Source: an uncultured Chromatiaceae bacterium (GTDB lineage Bacteria > Pseudomonadota > Gammaproteobacteria > Chromatiales > Chromatiaceae). From it: a stretch of 64,000 nucleotides of DNA. The stretch is from NCBI GenBank assembly GCA_937923175.1, contig CALALB010000017.1, forward strand, positions 21,153-85,152. The letters run 5' to 3'. Positions within the stretch are counted from its first letter, which is position 1. Each line of letters starts with the position of its first letter. The translations under genes and the position numbers were made by a program. The notes beneath the pieces were generated by a model. That model saw nothing but the letters and a program-made list of their open reading frames with translations. It ran no database searches and was not told the DNA's origin. This document shows positions 29,225 through 37,958 of the stretch, piece by piece.

Positions 29225-29797
29225 TCAGTGGGTGCGCTGGCGATAGCGCCAGGGCGTTTGTTGCTCGCCAGGGCGACTCCAAATCCCGCGTTTGGCCTGT
29301 TTGGCCTCGCGCTTGGCGCGGGCATAGCGGGGATTGTCGCAAAATCGCTCGTAGACCGCTGCCTGGCCTGCTGCGACCTGTTCGAGATTGAGCAAACGCG
29401 GGCTGGGGCCAAGGGTATAGATCTCGCCGACGATACGTCCATATTGGTCGCGGTCGATCCTGACCAGCCTGACCTCGCGCGGGGTGATCGATTCGAGATG
29501 GGCGCGCGAGCGCTCGCCCCAGGGGTGCTGTCCCAGCTCGGGGGCGTCGATGCAATAGAGCCTGACCTTGACCGGTTTGACCCCACAGCGCAATTGCAGG
29601 GTATCGCCATCGTTTATCCGCTCGACCCGGCAGGTCTGGCTGCCCCAACCCAGGGTCCAGCTGGCAGGGAGCAGATCCGCCGCCCAGGTGATCAAGGCAG
29701 CAGCCAGGGCGCTGGCTGCGGCTACCGACAGACCTAGGCGTCTACGGAGCAAAGCGCTAAGCGGGCGTTTCAGCAGATCTTGCGGCCTTTTGAACAT
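29225..29797 (-). CDS. Thermonuclease (SNase)-family protein with signal anchor
   Basis: The 190-residue product has a basic N-terminus and one hydrophobic helix (LGLSVAAASALAAALITWAA, about residues 21-40). A staphylococcal-nuclease-like OB fold follows: INDGDTLQLRCGVKPVKVRLYCIDAPELGQ (catalytic DGD and DAPE motifs), YGRIVGEIYTLG and ARAKREAKQAKRGIW. Conserved residues appear intact, so a secreted or periplasmic Ca-dependent nuclease is plausible. It lies 104 bases downstream of ppk1. Confidence 0.88.
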   Translation of the reverse strand: MFKRPQDLLKRPLSALLRRRLGLSVAAASALAAALITWAADLLPASWTLGWGSQTCRVERINDGDTLQLRCGVKPVKVRLYCIDAPELGQHPWGERSRAHLESITPREVRLVRIDRDQYGRIVGEIYTLGPSPRLLNLEQVAAGQAAVYERFCDNPRYARAKREAKQAKRGIWSRPGEQQTPWRYRQRTH

Positions 29798-29901
29798 CGG
29801 GATCGATCCCCAGGAACGAATGGCAAAGGGCGAGTCGACTCAGAAGGTTCGACTCAGAAGGTCTTCACTGCGCATGCCCTACCCCGCCCACTTTGGCCTT
29901 A

Positions 29902-32142
29902 TCAATCCCCGCTTGCCAATTCGCGCAGCCGCCATTGGAAATGGCTCAACAGGCGCGAGCGGATCTTTTTTTCCTTGTGTTTGGCCGCCGCGGCCAGACG
30001 TTTCTCGGACAGGAGGATCAGGGTCTCCTGGGCCCCTTTTTGGTTTTCATCCACGGGCGTGCGCTGGATATAGGTCCCGTCGGGGCACATCTCCCAGGCC
30101 GAGCGGCTGTCGGCAAGCTGGACATCCAGGATCAGACGCAGCTCCTGGCGCAGATCAGGGTTTTCAACCGGGGCCAGGACCTCGACCCGGCTTTCCAGGT
30201 TGCGCCGCATCATATCCGCCGAGCCGATGTAATACTCCTCATCGCCGCCATTGTGGAAATACAGGATACGGGCATGTTCCAAAAAACGCCCGACAATCGA
30301 GAGGACCCGGGCCCGCTCGCTCAAACCCGGGATTCCTGGGCGAAACCGACAGGTATCGCGCACGATAAGATCGATCTGGACACCGGCACGTGCGGCCTTA
30401 TAGAGGGCACGGGTGATATCCGGATCTTCGAGCGCATTCATCTTCATCTGGATCAGACCATTGCCAGCGCGTTTGTGATGCTCGATCTCGCGATGGATTT
30501 TGTCCAGGATGGCGCGCTTGAGGGTATGGGGGGCAGCCAGGATCTTGCGATAGCTCGGCGGCGGCGAATAGCCAGTGAGATAATTGAAAAGCTCAGTCAG
30601 ATCCTGACCGAGCTCCTCGTCACAGCCTAGTATCCCCAGATCCGCATAGAGCTTGGCCGTGCCCGGATGATAGTTGCCGGTCCCGATGTGATAATAACGC
30701 CTGAGCTGCGAATAATCGCGGCGCACCACAAAGATCAGCTTGCAATGGGTTTTCAGGCCCATCACTCCATAGTTGACATGGATGCCCTCGGACTCCAGGC
30801 GTCTGGCCCATTGGATATTGGCTGCCTCATCGAACCGCGCCTTGAGCTCGACCAGCACCGCGACCTGCTTGCCGTTGCGCGCTGCCTGGATCAATGAATC
30901 CAGAATGGCCCCGCCCGAGGTGCGATACAGGGTCATCTTGATCGCCAACACCTTGGGGTCTTCGGCCGCAGTGCGCAAAAACCGCTCGACCGAGGTGCTG
31001 AATGGCTGATAGGGATGCTGGAGCAGGATCGGCCCGTGTTCGCGGATGATATGAAAGATATTGCGCCGGTCGTTGGCCAGAAGCGGATGATCGACCGGGC
31101 GATGCGGTTTGTCATGAAGCTCGGGGCGCTCGAGCGTCGCCAGCTCAAAGAGATCGCGCATCGCCATCAATCCTTGAACCTCGATCACATCCTCGGTCTC
31201 GTTCAGACCCAGTTCAGCAGCCAGCATCCCGCGATGGGTCGGGTCCATACCCGGCTCGATCTCCAGACGCACGATGGGTGCAAAATGACGTTCGCGCAGC
31301 TCGCTTTCGATGAGCTCTAGCAGGTCATTGGCCGCCTCGACATCCGCCTCGACGATCGCATTGCGGGTGACCCGAAAGAGTTCACAGGAGACGAATTCCA
31401 TCCCCGGAAACAGCATATCGAGGTTATTGACGATCAGGTCTTCCAGCGTGACATAGGTCTGGGTCCCATCGACGGCGATGAAGCGTTTGGAGACATCCTT
31501 GTGAACCGGGACCTTGACCCGCGCCATATGGACCTCGGTCCCGCCAGGAAAGCGCAAGGTGACCAGGAGATTGAGCGCCAGGTTCGAGATAAAGGGAAAG
31601 GGATGGGCAGGATCCATCGCCAGGGGGGTGAGCATCGGAAAGATATTGGCGCGAAAATGCTCGCGCAGTCTGAGCCGGGTCTCCTGGGGCAATGAGCTAT
31701 AGGGCGAGATGCGGATATCATGGGCATCGAGCTCACGCATTACCTCGACATAGGCACGCTCAAGATCGTTGAGAAAGGCGCGGACCTCTGCCTGACAGTC
31801 CTTGAGCTGCTGGAGAGGGGTGCGACCATCGACCCCCGGCGTATGGACGCCGGCGGCAATCTGCTGTTTCAAGCCCCCGATGCGCTTCATGTAGAACTCA
31901 TCGAGGTTATTGCCGACGATTGCTAGAAACTTGACCCGCTCCAACAGGGGGGTACGCGGATCCTCAGCCTCATGGAGCACCCGGCGGTTGAAGGCTAACC
32001 AGGTTAGCTCGCGGCTGAGATATAGGCTAGGATCATTGAGGTCGATTTCGGCTGCCGAATGCTCCCGGGCGACGGGCTGTGCCGTAAGCCCTGCCTCCAG
32101 CTGATTATTGTCGTCCTCGATCAGGGCATGGCTCTGGGTCAT
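29902..32142 (-). CDS. ppk1: Polyphosphate kinase 1
   Basis: PPK1 makes inorganic polyphosphate from ATP through a phosphohistidine. The 746-residue protein has the N-terminal domain (LSRELTWLAFNRRVLHEA), the head domain and the two catalytic domains with GLKTHCKLIFVVRR (active-site His) and RRYYHIGTGNYHPGTAKLYAD. The ATG at 32142 (MTQSHALIEDD) is preferred over an upstream in-frame start because AAGGAA lies five bases before it. It is divergent from sufB. Confidence 0.95.
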   Translation of the reverse strand: MTQSHALIEDDNNQLEAGLTAQPVAREHSAAEIDLNDPSLYLSRELTWLAFNRRVLHEAEDPRTPLLERVKFLAIVGNNLDEFYMKRIGGLKQQIAAGVHTPGVDGRTPLQQLKDCQAEVRAFLNDLERAYVEVMRELDAHDIRISPYSSLPQETRLRLREHFRANIFPMLTPLAMDPAHPFPFISNLALNLLVTLRFPGGTEVHMARVKVPVHKDVSKRFIAVDGTQTYVTLEDLIVNNLDMLFPGMEFVSCELFRVTRNAIVEADVEAANDLLELIESELRERHFAPIVRLEIEPGMDPTHRGMLAAELGLNETEDVIEVQGLMAMRDLFELATLERPELHDKPHRPVDHPLLANDRRNIFHIIREHGPILLQHPYQPFSTSVERFLRTAAEDPKVLAIKMTLYRTSGGAILDSLIQAARNGKQVAVLVELKARFDEAANIQWARRLESEGIHVNYGVMGLKTHCKLIFVVRRDYSQLRRYYHIGTGNYHPGTAKLYADLGILGCDEELGQDLTELFNYLTGYSPPPSYRKILAAPHTLKRAILDKIHREIEHHKRAGNGLIQMKMNALEDPDITRALYKAARAGVQIDLIVRDTCRFRPGIPGLSERARVLSIVGRFLEHARILYFHNGGDEEYYIGSADMMRRNLESRVEVLAPVENPDLRQELRLILDVQLADSRSAWEMCPDGTYIQRTPVDENQKGAQETLILLSEKRLAAAAKHKEKKIRSRLLSHFQWRLRELASGD

Positions 32143-32257
32143 GGCATTCCTTATCTCGACAGGTAGGTGACGATGGAATGGGTTCAAGGATAGCGGTTGC
32201 TTGTTGCAAAGGGATGCCAGGGCAGGATCATTTTAATCCTGACACCCCTTGAAGGTC

Positions 32258-32288
32258 TTGGGATCGACCCGATTCACCAGAATATAAT
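32258..32288 (+). promoter_or_regulatory. Candidate promoter for the suf operon
   Basis: A consensus TATAAT at 32283-32288 has TTGGGA upstream at 32258-32263 with a long 19-base spacer. It lies about 137 bases before sufB. Just upstream, CAGGAT and ATCCTG (32223-32241) form an inverted repeat with a 7-base spacer that could be an operator. The spacing makes the -35 assignment weak. Confidence 0.35.
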
Positions 32289-32424
32289 CCAACGGTTATG
32301 GAAATCGTCTCAAAACCAAAACCCGATGCTCAGGCGGCCTTTTAGCCATTGATTCGGCCACCGATGGGCGCATATCGCGAAGCAATTCTAGAGATGACTG
32401 AACAGACAGATGGAGCCAATCCCC

Positions 32425-33870
32425 ATGAGCGGATCTCCAGCCTTCGAAGGCATCGTCAAATCAGACTATGAGCACGGCTTCGTCACCGAGATCGAGTCCG
32501 ATACCCTGCCGCCTGGACTCAACGAGGAGGTGATCCGCACGATCTCTCGGCGCAAGGCTGAGCCTGAATTCATGACCGAATACCGGCTTAAGGCCTATCG
32601 CCATTGGCTGAGCATGCAGGAACCCAGGTGGGCATTCGTCGATCATCCGCCCATCGATTTTCAGGCGATCTCCTATTACTCGGCCCCCAAACACTTGAAA
32701 GAGGGTCCCAAAAGCCTAGACGAGATAGACCCGGCCTTGCTCGAGACCTACAACAAGCTCGGCATCCCTCTTGAAGAACAAAAGGTATTGGCGGGGATCG
32801 CGGTGGATGCGGTTTTCGATAGCGTCTCGGTGGCGACCACCTTTCGCGAGACCCTGGCCCAGGCAGGGGTGATCTTTTGTTCGATCTCAGAGGCCCTGCG
32901 CACCTATCCCGATCTGGTCCGCCAATATCTCGGGAGCGTGGTCCCCTATACGGATAATTTCTATGCCTGTCTCAATGCCGCAGTATTCAGCGATGGGACC
33001 TTTGTCTATATCCCCAAGGGGGTGCGTTGTCCGTTGGAGCTCTCGACTTATTTCCGCATCAATGCCCGCAATACGGGTCAGTTCGAGCGCACCCTGATCA
33101 TTGCCGATGTGGGCAGCTATGTGAGCTATCTCGAGGGCTGTACTGCCCCCCAGAGCGATGAAAACCAACTCCATGCCGCAGTCGTCGAACTGATTGCCCT
33201 AGATGACGCCGAGATCAAATACTCCACGGTCCAGAACTGGTATCCAGGCGATGCCGAGGGTCGGGGCGGGATCTATAACTTCGTGACCAAACGCGGTGAC
33301 TGCCGCGGCGCGCGTTCCAAGATCTCCTGGACCCAGGTCGAGACAGGTTCGGCGATCACCTGGAAATATCCAAGCTGTATCCTGCGCGGTGAAGGCTCAG
33401 TGGGTGCCTTTTATTCGGTTGCGGTTACCAAGGGCCGTCAGCAGGCGGATACAGGTACCAAGATGATCCATCTCGGCCGTCACACACGCTCGACCATCGT
33501 CTCCAAGGGGATCTCCACCGGGTGGGGACGCCAGACCTATCGCGGTCTGGTTAGGGTCGCCCAACGCGCCCAGGGGGCGCGCAATCATACCCAATGCGAC
33601 TCGCTGCTCATCGGCGATCGCTGCAGCGCCAACACCGTCCCCTATATCGAGGTCAAGAACCCAACCGCCAGGGTCGAGCACGAGGCCACGACCTCCAAGA
33701 TCAGCGAGGATCAGCTCTTTTATTGCCGGGCGCGGGGCCTGAATGCCGAGGATGCAGTCTCGATGATCGTTAACGGTTTTTGCAAAGAGGTCTTCAATGA
33801 GCTGCCGATGGAGTTTGCCGTCGAGGCGCAGAAGCTGTTAAGCATCAGCCTAGAAGGGGCGATCGGTTGA
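32425..33870 (+). CDS. sufB: Fe-S cluster assembly scaffold SufB
   Basis: SufB is the scaffold subunit of the SufBC2D complex that builds Fe-S clusters under oxidative or iron stress. The 481-residue protein has the beta-helix core and the conserved C-terminus [20 protein letters not shown] (Cys and Glu ligands), [16 protein letters not shown] and [10 protein letters not shown]. The ATG at 32425 (MSGSPAFEG) has GGAG upstream; an ATG five codons earlier has no ribosome-binding site. It is the first gene of sufB-C-D-T. Confidence 0.96.
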   Translation: MSGSPAFEGIVKSDYEHGFVTEIESDTLPPGLNEEVIRTISRRKAEPEFMTEYRLKAYRHWLSMQEPRWAFVDHPPIDFQAISYYSAPKHLKEGPKSLDEIDPALLETYNKLGIPLEEQKVLAGIAVDAVFDSVSVATTFRETLAQAGVIFCSISEALRTYPDLVRQYLGSVVPYTDNFYACLNAAVFSDGTFVYIPKGVRCPLELSTYFRINARNTGQFERTLIIADVGSYVSYLEGCTAPQSDENQLHAAVVELIALDDAEIKYSTVQNWYPGDAEGRGGIYNFVTKRGDCRGARSKISWTQVETGSAITWKYPSCILRGEGSVGAFYSVAVTKGRQQADTGTKMIHLGRHTRSTIVSKGISTGWGRQTYRGLVRVAQRAQGARNHTQCDSLLIGDRCSANTVPYIEVKNPTARVEHEATTSKISEDQLFYCRARGLNAEDAVSMIVNGFCKEVFNELPMEFAVEAQKLLSISLEGAIG

Positions 33871-33890
33871 GTCAATCTGGGGTCACCAGC

Positions 33891-34643
33891 ATGTTGTCTA
33901 TCAAGGGCCTGCGGGCGAATGTCGGCGAACGGGAGATCCTTCAGGGTCTGGATCTGGAGGTCGGTGCGGGGGAGGTCCATGCAATCATGGGTCCCAATGG
34001 CTCGGGCAAGAGCACCCTGGCCCATGTGCTGGCCGGGCGCGAGGGTTATACGGTCACGGCAGGTTCAATCAGATTCCTCGGCGAGGATCTCTTAGCGCTT
34101 GCCCCTGAGGAACGCGCCCAACGGGGTTTGTTTCTCGCCTTTCAGTATCCAGTCGAGCTGCCGGGGGTCAACAACACCTATTTCCTCAGAACCGCCCTCA
34201 ACAGTATCCGCAGGGCACGCGGTGAGCCTGAGCTCGATGCGGTCTCCTTTCTGCGCCTGATGCGTGAGAAATTAAAGATCCTGCATCTGGACGATTCACT
34301 CCTGAAACGCCCAGTCAATGTCGGCTTTTCGGGCGGCGAAAAGAAACGCAACGAGATCTTCCAGATGACCATACTTGAACCCAGTCTTGCCATCCTGGAT
34401 GAGACCGATTCTGGACTCGATATCGACGCCCTGCGACTCGTGGCCGATGGGATCAATGCCTTGCGCTCAGCCCAGAGGTCCATGATCCTGGTGACCCATT
34501 ATCAGCGCCTACTCGATTATATCCAGCCCGATTATGTCCATGTTTTGGCAGGCGGGCGGATCATCCGCTCGGGCGGCAAAGAGCTTGCCCTGGAGCTCGA
34601 GCAAAGGGGCTATGGGTGGATCGAGGCGGAGCTTGCAGCATGA
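33891..34643 (+). CDS. sufC: Fe-S cluster assembly ATPase SufC
   Basis: SufC is the ABC-type ATPase that drives conformational change in SufBC2D. The 250-residue product starts MLSIKGLRANVGEREIL and has Walker A GPNGSGKST, the Q-loop FQYPVELPG, the signature SGGEKKRNEI, Walker B LAILDETDSGLDIDAL and the switch VTHYQR. A TTG start at 33867 overlapping the sufB stop is possible, but ATG 33891 matches the family. Its stop overlaps the sufD start (ATGA). Confidence 0.96.
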   Translation: MLSIKGLRANVGEREILQGLDLEVGAGEVHAIMGPNGSGKSTLAHVLAGREGYTVTAGSIRFLGEDLLALAPEERAQRGLFLAFQYPVELPGVNNTYFLRTALNSIRRARGEPELDAVSFLRLMREKLKILHLDDSLLKRPVNVGFSGGEKKRNEIFQMTILEPSLAILDETDSGLDIDALRLVADGINALRSAQRSMILVTHYQRLLDYIQPDYVHVLAGGRIIRSGGKELALELEQRGYGWIEAELAA

Positions 34644-35938
34644 ATGCCCTGCTGGACGCTGGTCTAGCGCCCTGGCTGAGGGCAATCGACCCAGGGCCCA
34701 TACCTGCCTGGTGGCAGGAGCGCCGGCGCCGCGCCCTTGAGTCATTGCAAACGCGGCCCCTGCCCCATTCCAAGGAGGAATCCTGGCGCTACACTAGTTT
34801 GAACGCCCTGCTCGACCAGGGATTCACGGCGCCCGTTCAACCCTTCACCCCGCCGCCCGCTGAACTCGATGCCCTGTTGATCCCGGGCCTAGACACCCAC
34901 CGCCTGGTTCTGGTCAATGGATGCTTCGCGCCTGAGCTCTCTTCATCGACACCCCTGCCGGAGGCGGTCAGGATCGGGGGATTGAGCAACTGGTTGGCCG
35001 ATGATCCTGATCTGCTCGAGGACTGGTTGGGCACGGCGATTGATGGCAAGGCAGCATTCTTTACCCTGCTCAATGAGGCCACGCTTGCGGACGGCCTGGC
35101 GATCTGGGTGGGGCGCGGCCTGGTCATCGAGCAGCCACTCGAGGTGATCCATATCTGCTCGGGGCAGGCTGAACCCCCGGTCGCTCAACCACGCCTCCTC
35201 GTCCATCTCGAGGCAGGGGCCCAGACCACCTTGATCGAGCGTTATGTGGGGCTGGGCAAAACCCCGACCTGTACCAATGCGGTCATCGAGGTCTCGCTGG
35301 CACGCGATGCGGTCTTGCGGCATGAACGTATCCAGACCGAATCCAACCAGGCCTTTCATCTCAGCGGTCTCTATCTCGTCCAAGACCCTGGCAGCAGATA
35401 TCAGGGGATTCAGATCGGCCTGGGGGGGCGTTGGGCGCGCACCGAACTCAACGTCCGCCTGCAAGGGCCCCATGCCGAGTGCCTGCTCTCCGGGCTTTAT
35501 GTGGCGGGCGATGGGCAATTGCTCGATTATCATCTGGACATCGAACACCGGGCCCCTGCCTGCCGCAGCCTCGAACATTTCAAGGGCATCCTCTCTGGTC
35601 GAGGGCGGGCGGTCTTCGATGGACGGGTCCTGGTCGCGCGCGCCGCTCAAAAGAGCGATGCCACCATGACCAACCGTAACCTCATGCTCTCCGAAGAGGC
35701 CGAGGTCGATGCCAAACCTCAGCTCGAGATCAATGCCGATGACGTACAATGCAGCCATGGGACCACGGTCGGCCAGATCGAGCCAGAGCTGTTGTTTTAT
35801 CTGCGCGCGCGCGGGATCGAGGCCCGATTAGCGCGGCGGATACTCTGTCTGGGTTTTGCCAGCGAGATCATCGACCAGATCGCCGATGAATCGCTGCGCG
35901 GCCATCTCAACTCGGTCATTGGCCAACGCTTGGGCTGA
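34640..35938 (+). CDS. sufD: Fe-S cluster assembly protein SufD
   Basis: SufD is the SufB paralogue that helps iron entry into the SufBC2D scaffold. The 432-residue protein has the N-terminal helical part (SKEESWRYTSLNALL), the beta-helix, and the conserved VQCSHGTTVGQIEPELLFYLRARG with the functional His. The ATG at 34640 overlaps the sufC stop. Confidence 0.95.
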   Translation: MNALLDAGLAPWLRAIDPGPIPAWWQERRRRALESLQTRPLPHSKEESWRYTSLNALLDQGFTAPVQPFTPPPAELDALLIPGLDTHRLVLVNGCFAPELSSSTPLPEAVRIGGLSNWLADDPDLLEDWLGTAIDGKAAFFTLLNEATLADGLAIWVGRGLVIEQPLEVIHICSGQAEPPVAQPRLLVHLEAGAQTTLIERYVGLGKTPTCTNAVIEVSLARDAVLRHERIQTESNQAFHLSGLYLVQDPGSRYQGIQIGLGGRWARTELNVRLQGPHAECLLSGLYVAGDGQLLDYHLDIEHRAPACRSLEHFKGILSGRGRAVFDGRVLVARAAQKSDATMTNRNLMLSEEAEVDAKPQLEINADDVQCSHGTTVGQIEPELLFYLRARGIEARLARRILCLGFASEIIDQIADESLRGHLNSVIGQRLG

Positions 35939-35992
35939 GGTGGATCGAGCTGTCTGGCTTCACCTCGGGTTTTGATGAGGCGAAAAACGATC

Positions 35993-36409
35993 ATGAACAG
36001 ATTGGCGCGTCTGATGGGGTTTGGTCGTGACAGCGATGATGCTCGGCAACCTGATCCTTCCCCCTCTGACCCAGCTCCGAAAACCAGGGTCAAGCGCCTG
36101 GATCCAGAAGCACTGCGCGAGCCGATCATCGCTGCCCTGCGTACCGTCTATGACCCTGAGATTCCGGTCAATCTCTATGACCTGGGCCTGATCTATCGCA
36201 TCGACATTGCCCCTACCGGCGATGTGGCGATCGACATGACCCTGACCGCACCTGGCTGTCCGGTTGCTGGCATGATGCCGATGCTGGTCAAGCGCGCGGT
36301 CGAACAGGTCGAGGATGTGGGTCAGGTCGATGTCCGTCTCGTCTGGGATCCGCCTTGGAGCCCCGAGCGCATGAGCGACGAGGCGCGCTTGCAGCTAGGC
36401 CTGATGTAA
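35993..36409 (+). CDS. sufT: SufT / MIP18 (DUF59) Fe-S maturation protein
   Basis: DUF59 proteins act as accessory factors in loading Fe-S clusters onto targets. The 138-residue product has a short basic N-terminus, a linker, then the domain with VYDPEIPVNLYDLGLIYRID and the Cys motif MTLTAPGCPVAGMMP. Start codons at 35972, 35975 and 35993 are possible; I chose the last. It closes the suf operon 54 bases after sufD. No cysteine desulfurase (sufS) or sufE/sufU lies between, which is unusual. Confidence 0.9.
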   Translation: MNRLARLMGFGRDSDDARQPDPSPSDPAPKTRVKRLDPEALREPIIAALRTVYDPEIPVNLYDLGLIYRIDIAPTGDVAIDMTLTAPGCPVAGMMPMLVKRAVEQVEDVGQVDVRLVWDPPWSPERMSDEARLQLGLM

Positions 36410-36456
36410 GCCGCGTCGCTCAGAGAGGGTACTTGGACCCTTTGGCATATGCCGCC

Positions 36457-36492
36457 CCGTCATTCCGGCGCAGACCGGAATCCAGCGCCTGG
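36457..36492. repeat. REP-like repeat downstream of sufT
   Basis: The sequence GTCATTCCGGCGCAGACCGGAATCCAG forms a near-perfect stem and matches the copies at 15.05 and 29.07 kb. It separates the convergent sufT and phosphodiesterase genes. Confidence 0.7.
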
Positions 36493-36614
36493 CACGGCCT
36501 GGATGGATCCCTGTGCCCTGGCCCGAAAATATGTGCCTTTCGCCCCTGGGCAGGGGATGGTCGATGTTCCCAGCCGGTAGGCAGGGTTTCATGCCTGGGT
36601 CCGCCAGGCCCAGC

Positions 36615-37817
36615 CTATAACCAGAAGGCGCAAAGGGGCACCCAGAGCTCGGCGGCGCTCAACCCCCCGTGCACCCCGATCTGGCTGATTGCATCCTCCA
36701 GCGGCAGGGTATGGCGGATGACTCGGTTGTTGCGCGGCAGCAGGCAATAATCGCCGACCCGCTCGCGGATACGCGGGTGCGCCGGTCCAGGTCCCAGATA
36801 GCCCTCGGCGATCAGGCGCTCGCTAGGGATGACCTCGATCCACTCCCCAAGTGCGCCGTAGCAATAGTCCTCAAATCGCCGTTTCGCCCCGGCGCGCACA
36901 TAGGCCCAGGCGGCGCGCGGCTCGCCGCACAGCGGCAGCACCAGGCACTCGGCAAGCTCGGGATGCTGGGCTATATCGATAACCGCCTCAGGGTTGGTAT
37001 CGATCTGACCATGATCGGCGGTGACCAAAAGCACTGTATCCGTCCCTGCGGCTTGGGCGATGAATTCGGCAAGCGCCTGTTCGATCTCGGCCAGATGGGC
37101 CAGTGCCGCCGCTCCCTCGATCCCTTGCTCATGGCCGATGGCATCCAGTCTCGGCCAGTAGAGATACAGATATCGCCGCTCCCGAGACACCCGCCATTGC
37201 CCCCAGCGCCGGCGCGGGCGGATGAGGGCAAGTACCTGCGCGAATATCCCCTCCAATGAGTCAAAACCATAGACCTTGCCGCGCCCGAGCATGGCGCGGT
37301 TGAAATCCGAGTCGGCGATAAACCTTGGGGCAAGGGCAATCCCGCGGGTCTGGATGCGATCGAAGATCGAGGGTAGACCCAGTAGACGCTGCGGGTCGAT
37401 CCCCGCCTGGCGGTATGGCACCCCCCCATAGCGCGGTCGCCCTGGCAGGACGGCCAGTACCGAGCCCAGTTCGCCAAAATAGGTAAACCAGCCGGTCAGG
37501 CCGTGTCGCAGGGGGGCATAGCCGGTGAGCACTGTGGTGATCGCCGTGGCAGTGGTCGACGGGAAAACTGAGCTGAGCGCACCGAGCCGCGCTTGGTTCA
37601 ATACCCCAGCGGGCGCCTGGCAGGTCAGCCAGTTATCGCCCAGGCCATCGATGATCAAGAGGATCAGATTGGTTGCCCGCTGCAGCGCCTCGAGATCCAG
37701 CCCTAACACTGACGGATACTCACTCACCCCACCCCGGGCCTGGATGAGGGTACTGATGAGGTTGAAAAGGCCCTGGCCTGAATAATCGGGTTGTACCAGA
37801 GAACCAAAGCGCGACAT
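36615..37817 (-). CDS. Alkaline-phosphatase-superfamily nucleotide pyrophosphatase/phosphodiesterase-like protein
   Basis: The 400-residue protein has the metal and nucleophile motifs of the NPP-type alkaline phosphatase superfamily. These are LILLIIDGLGDN near residue 55 (Asp), the Thr nucleophile in SSVFPSTTATAITTVLTG, the segment WPRLDAIGHEQG, and VTADHGQIDTNP (second metal site). There is no signal peptide, so it should be cytoplasmic. The substrate is unknown. It is divergent from the molybdopterin oxidoreductase gene with 141 bases and a perfect inverted repeat between them. Confidence 0.85.
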   Translation of the reverse strand: MSRFGSLVQPDYSGQGLFNLISTLIQARGGVSEYPSVLGLDLEALQRATNLILLIIDGLGDNWLTCQAPAGVLNQARLGALSSVFPSTTATAITTVLTGYAPLRHGLTGWFTYFGELGSVLAVLPGRPRYGGVPYRQAGIDPQRLLGLPSIFDRIQTRGIALAPRFIADSDFNRAMLGRGKVYGFDSLEGIFAQVLALIRPRRRWGQWRVSRERRYLYLYWPRLDAIGHEQGIEGAAALAHLAEIEQALAEFIAQAAGTDTVLLVTADHGQIDTNPEAVIDIAQHPELAECLVLPLCGEPRAAWAYVRAGAKRRFEDYCYGALGEWIEVIPSERLIAEGYLGPGPAHPRIRERVGDYCLLPRNNRVIRHTLPLEDAISQIGVHGGLSAAELWVPLCAFWL

Positions 37818-37885
37818 GGGATAAGGCCTATCGGATCTTTAGCGGCTTGCAACCCCTGGCCTGCTCGGGCAGAGGGGGGGATATT

Positions 37886-37903
37886 GCAGATCGATTGATC
37901 TGC
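37886..37903. promoter_or_regulatory. Perfect inverted repeat between divergent genes
   Basis: GCAGATC, a four-base GATT spacer and GATCTGC form an 18-base inverted repeat. It lies 55 bases before the molybdopterin oxidoreductase start and 68 bases before the phosphodiesterase start. The symmetry and position suit an operator for the divergent pair. Confidence 0.4.
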
Positions 37904-37958
37904 CCCATCTAGGGTGAGGGCAGGCGTCTGCGCCCCCAATTCACAGAGAGCTCGGATT

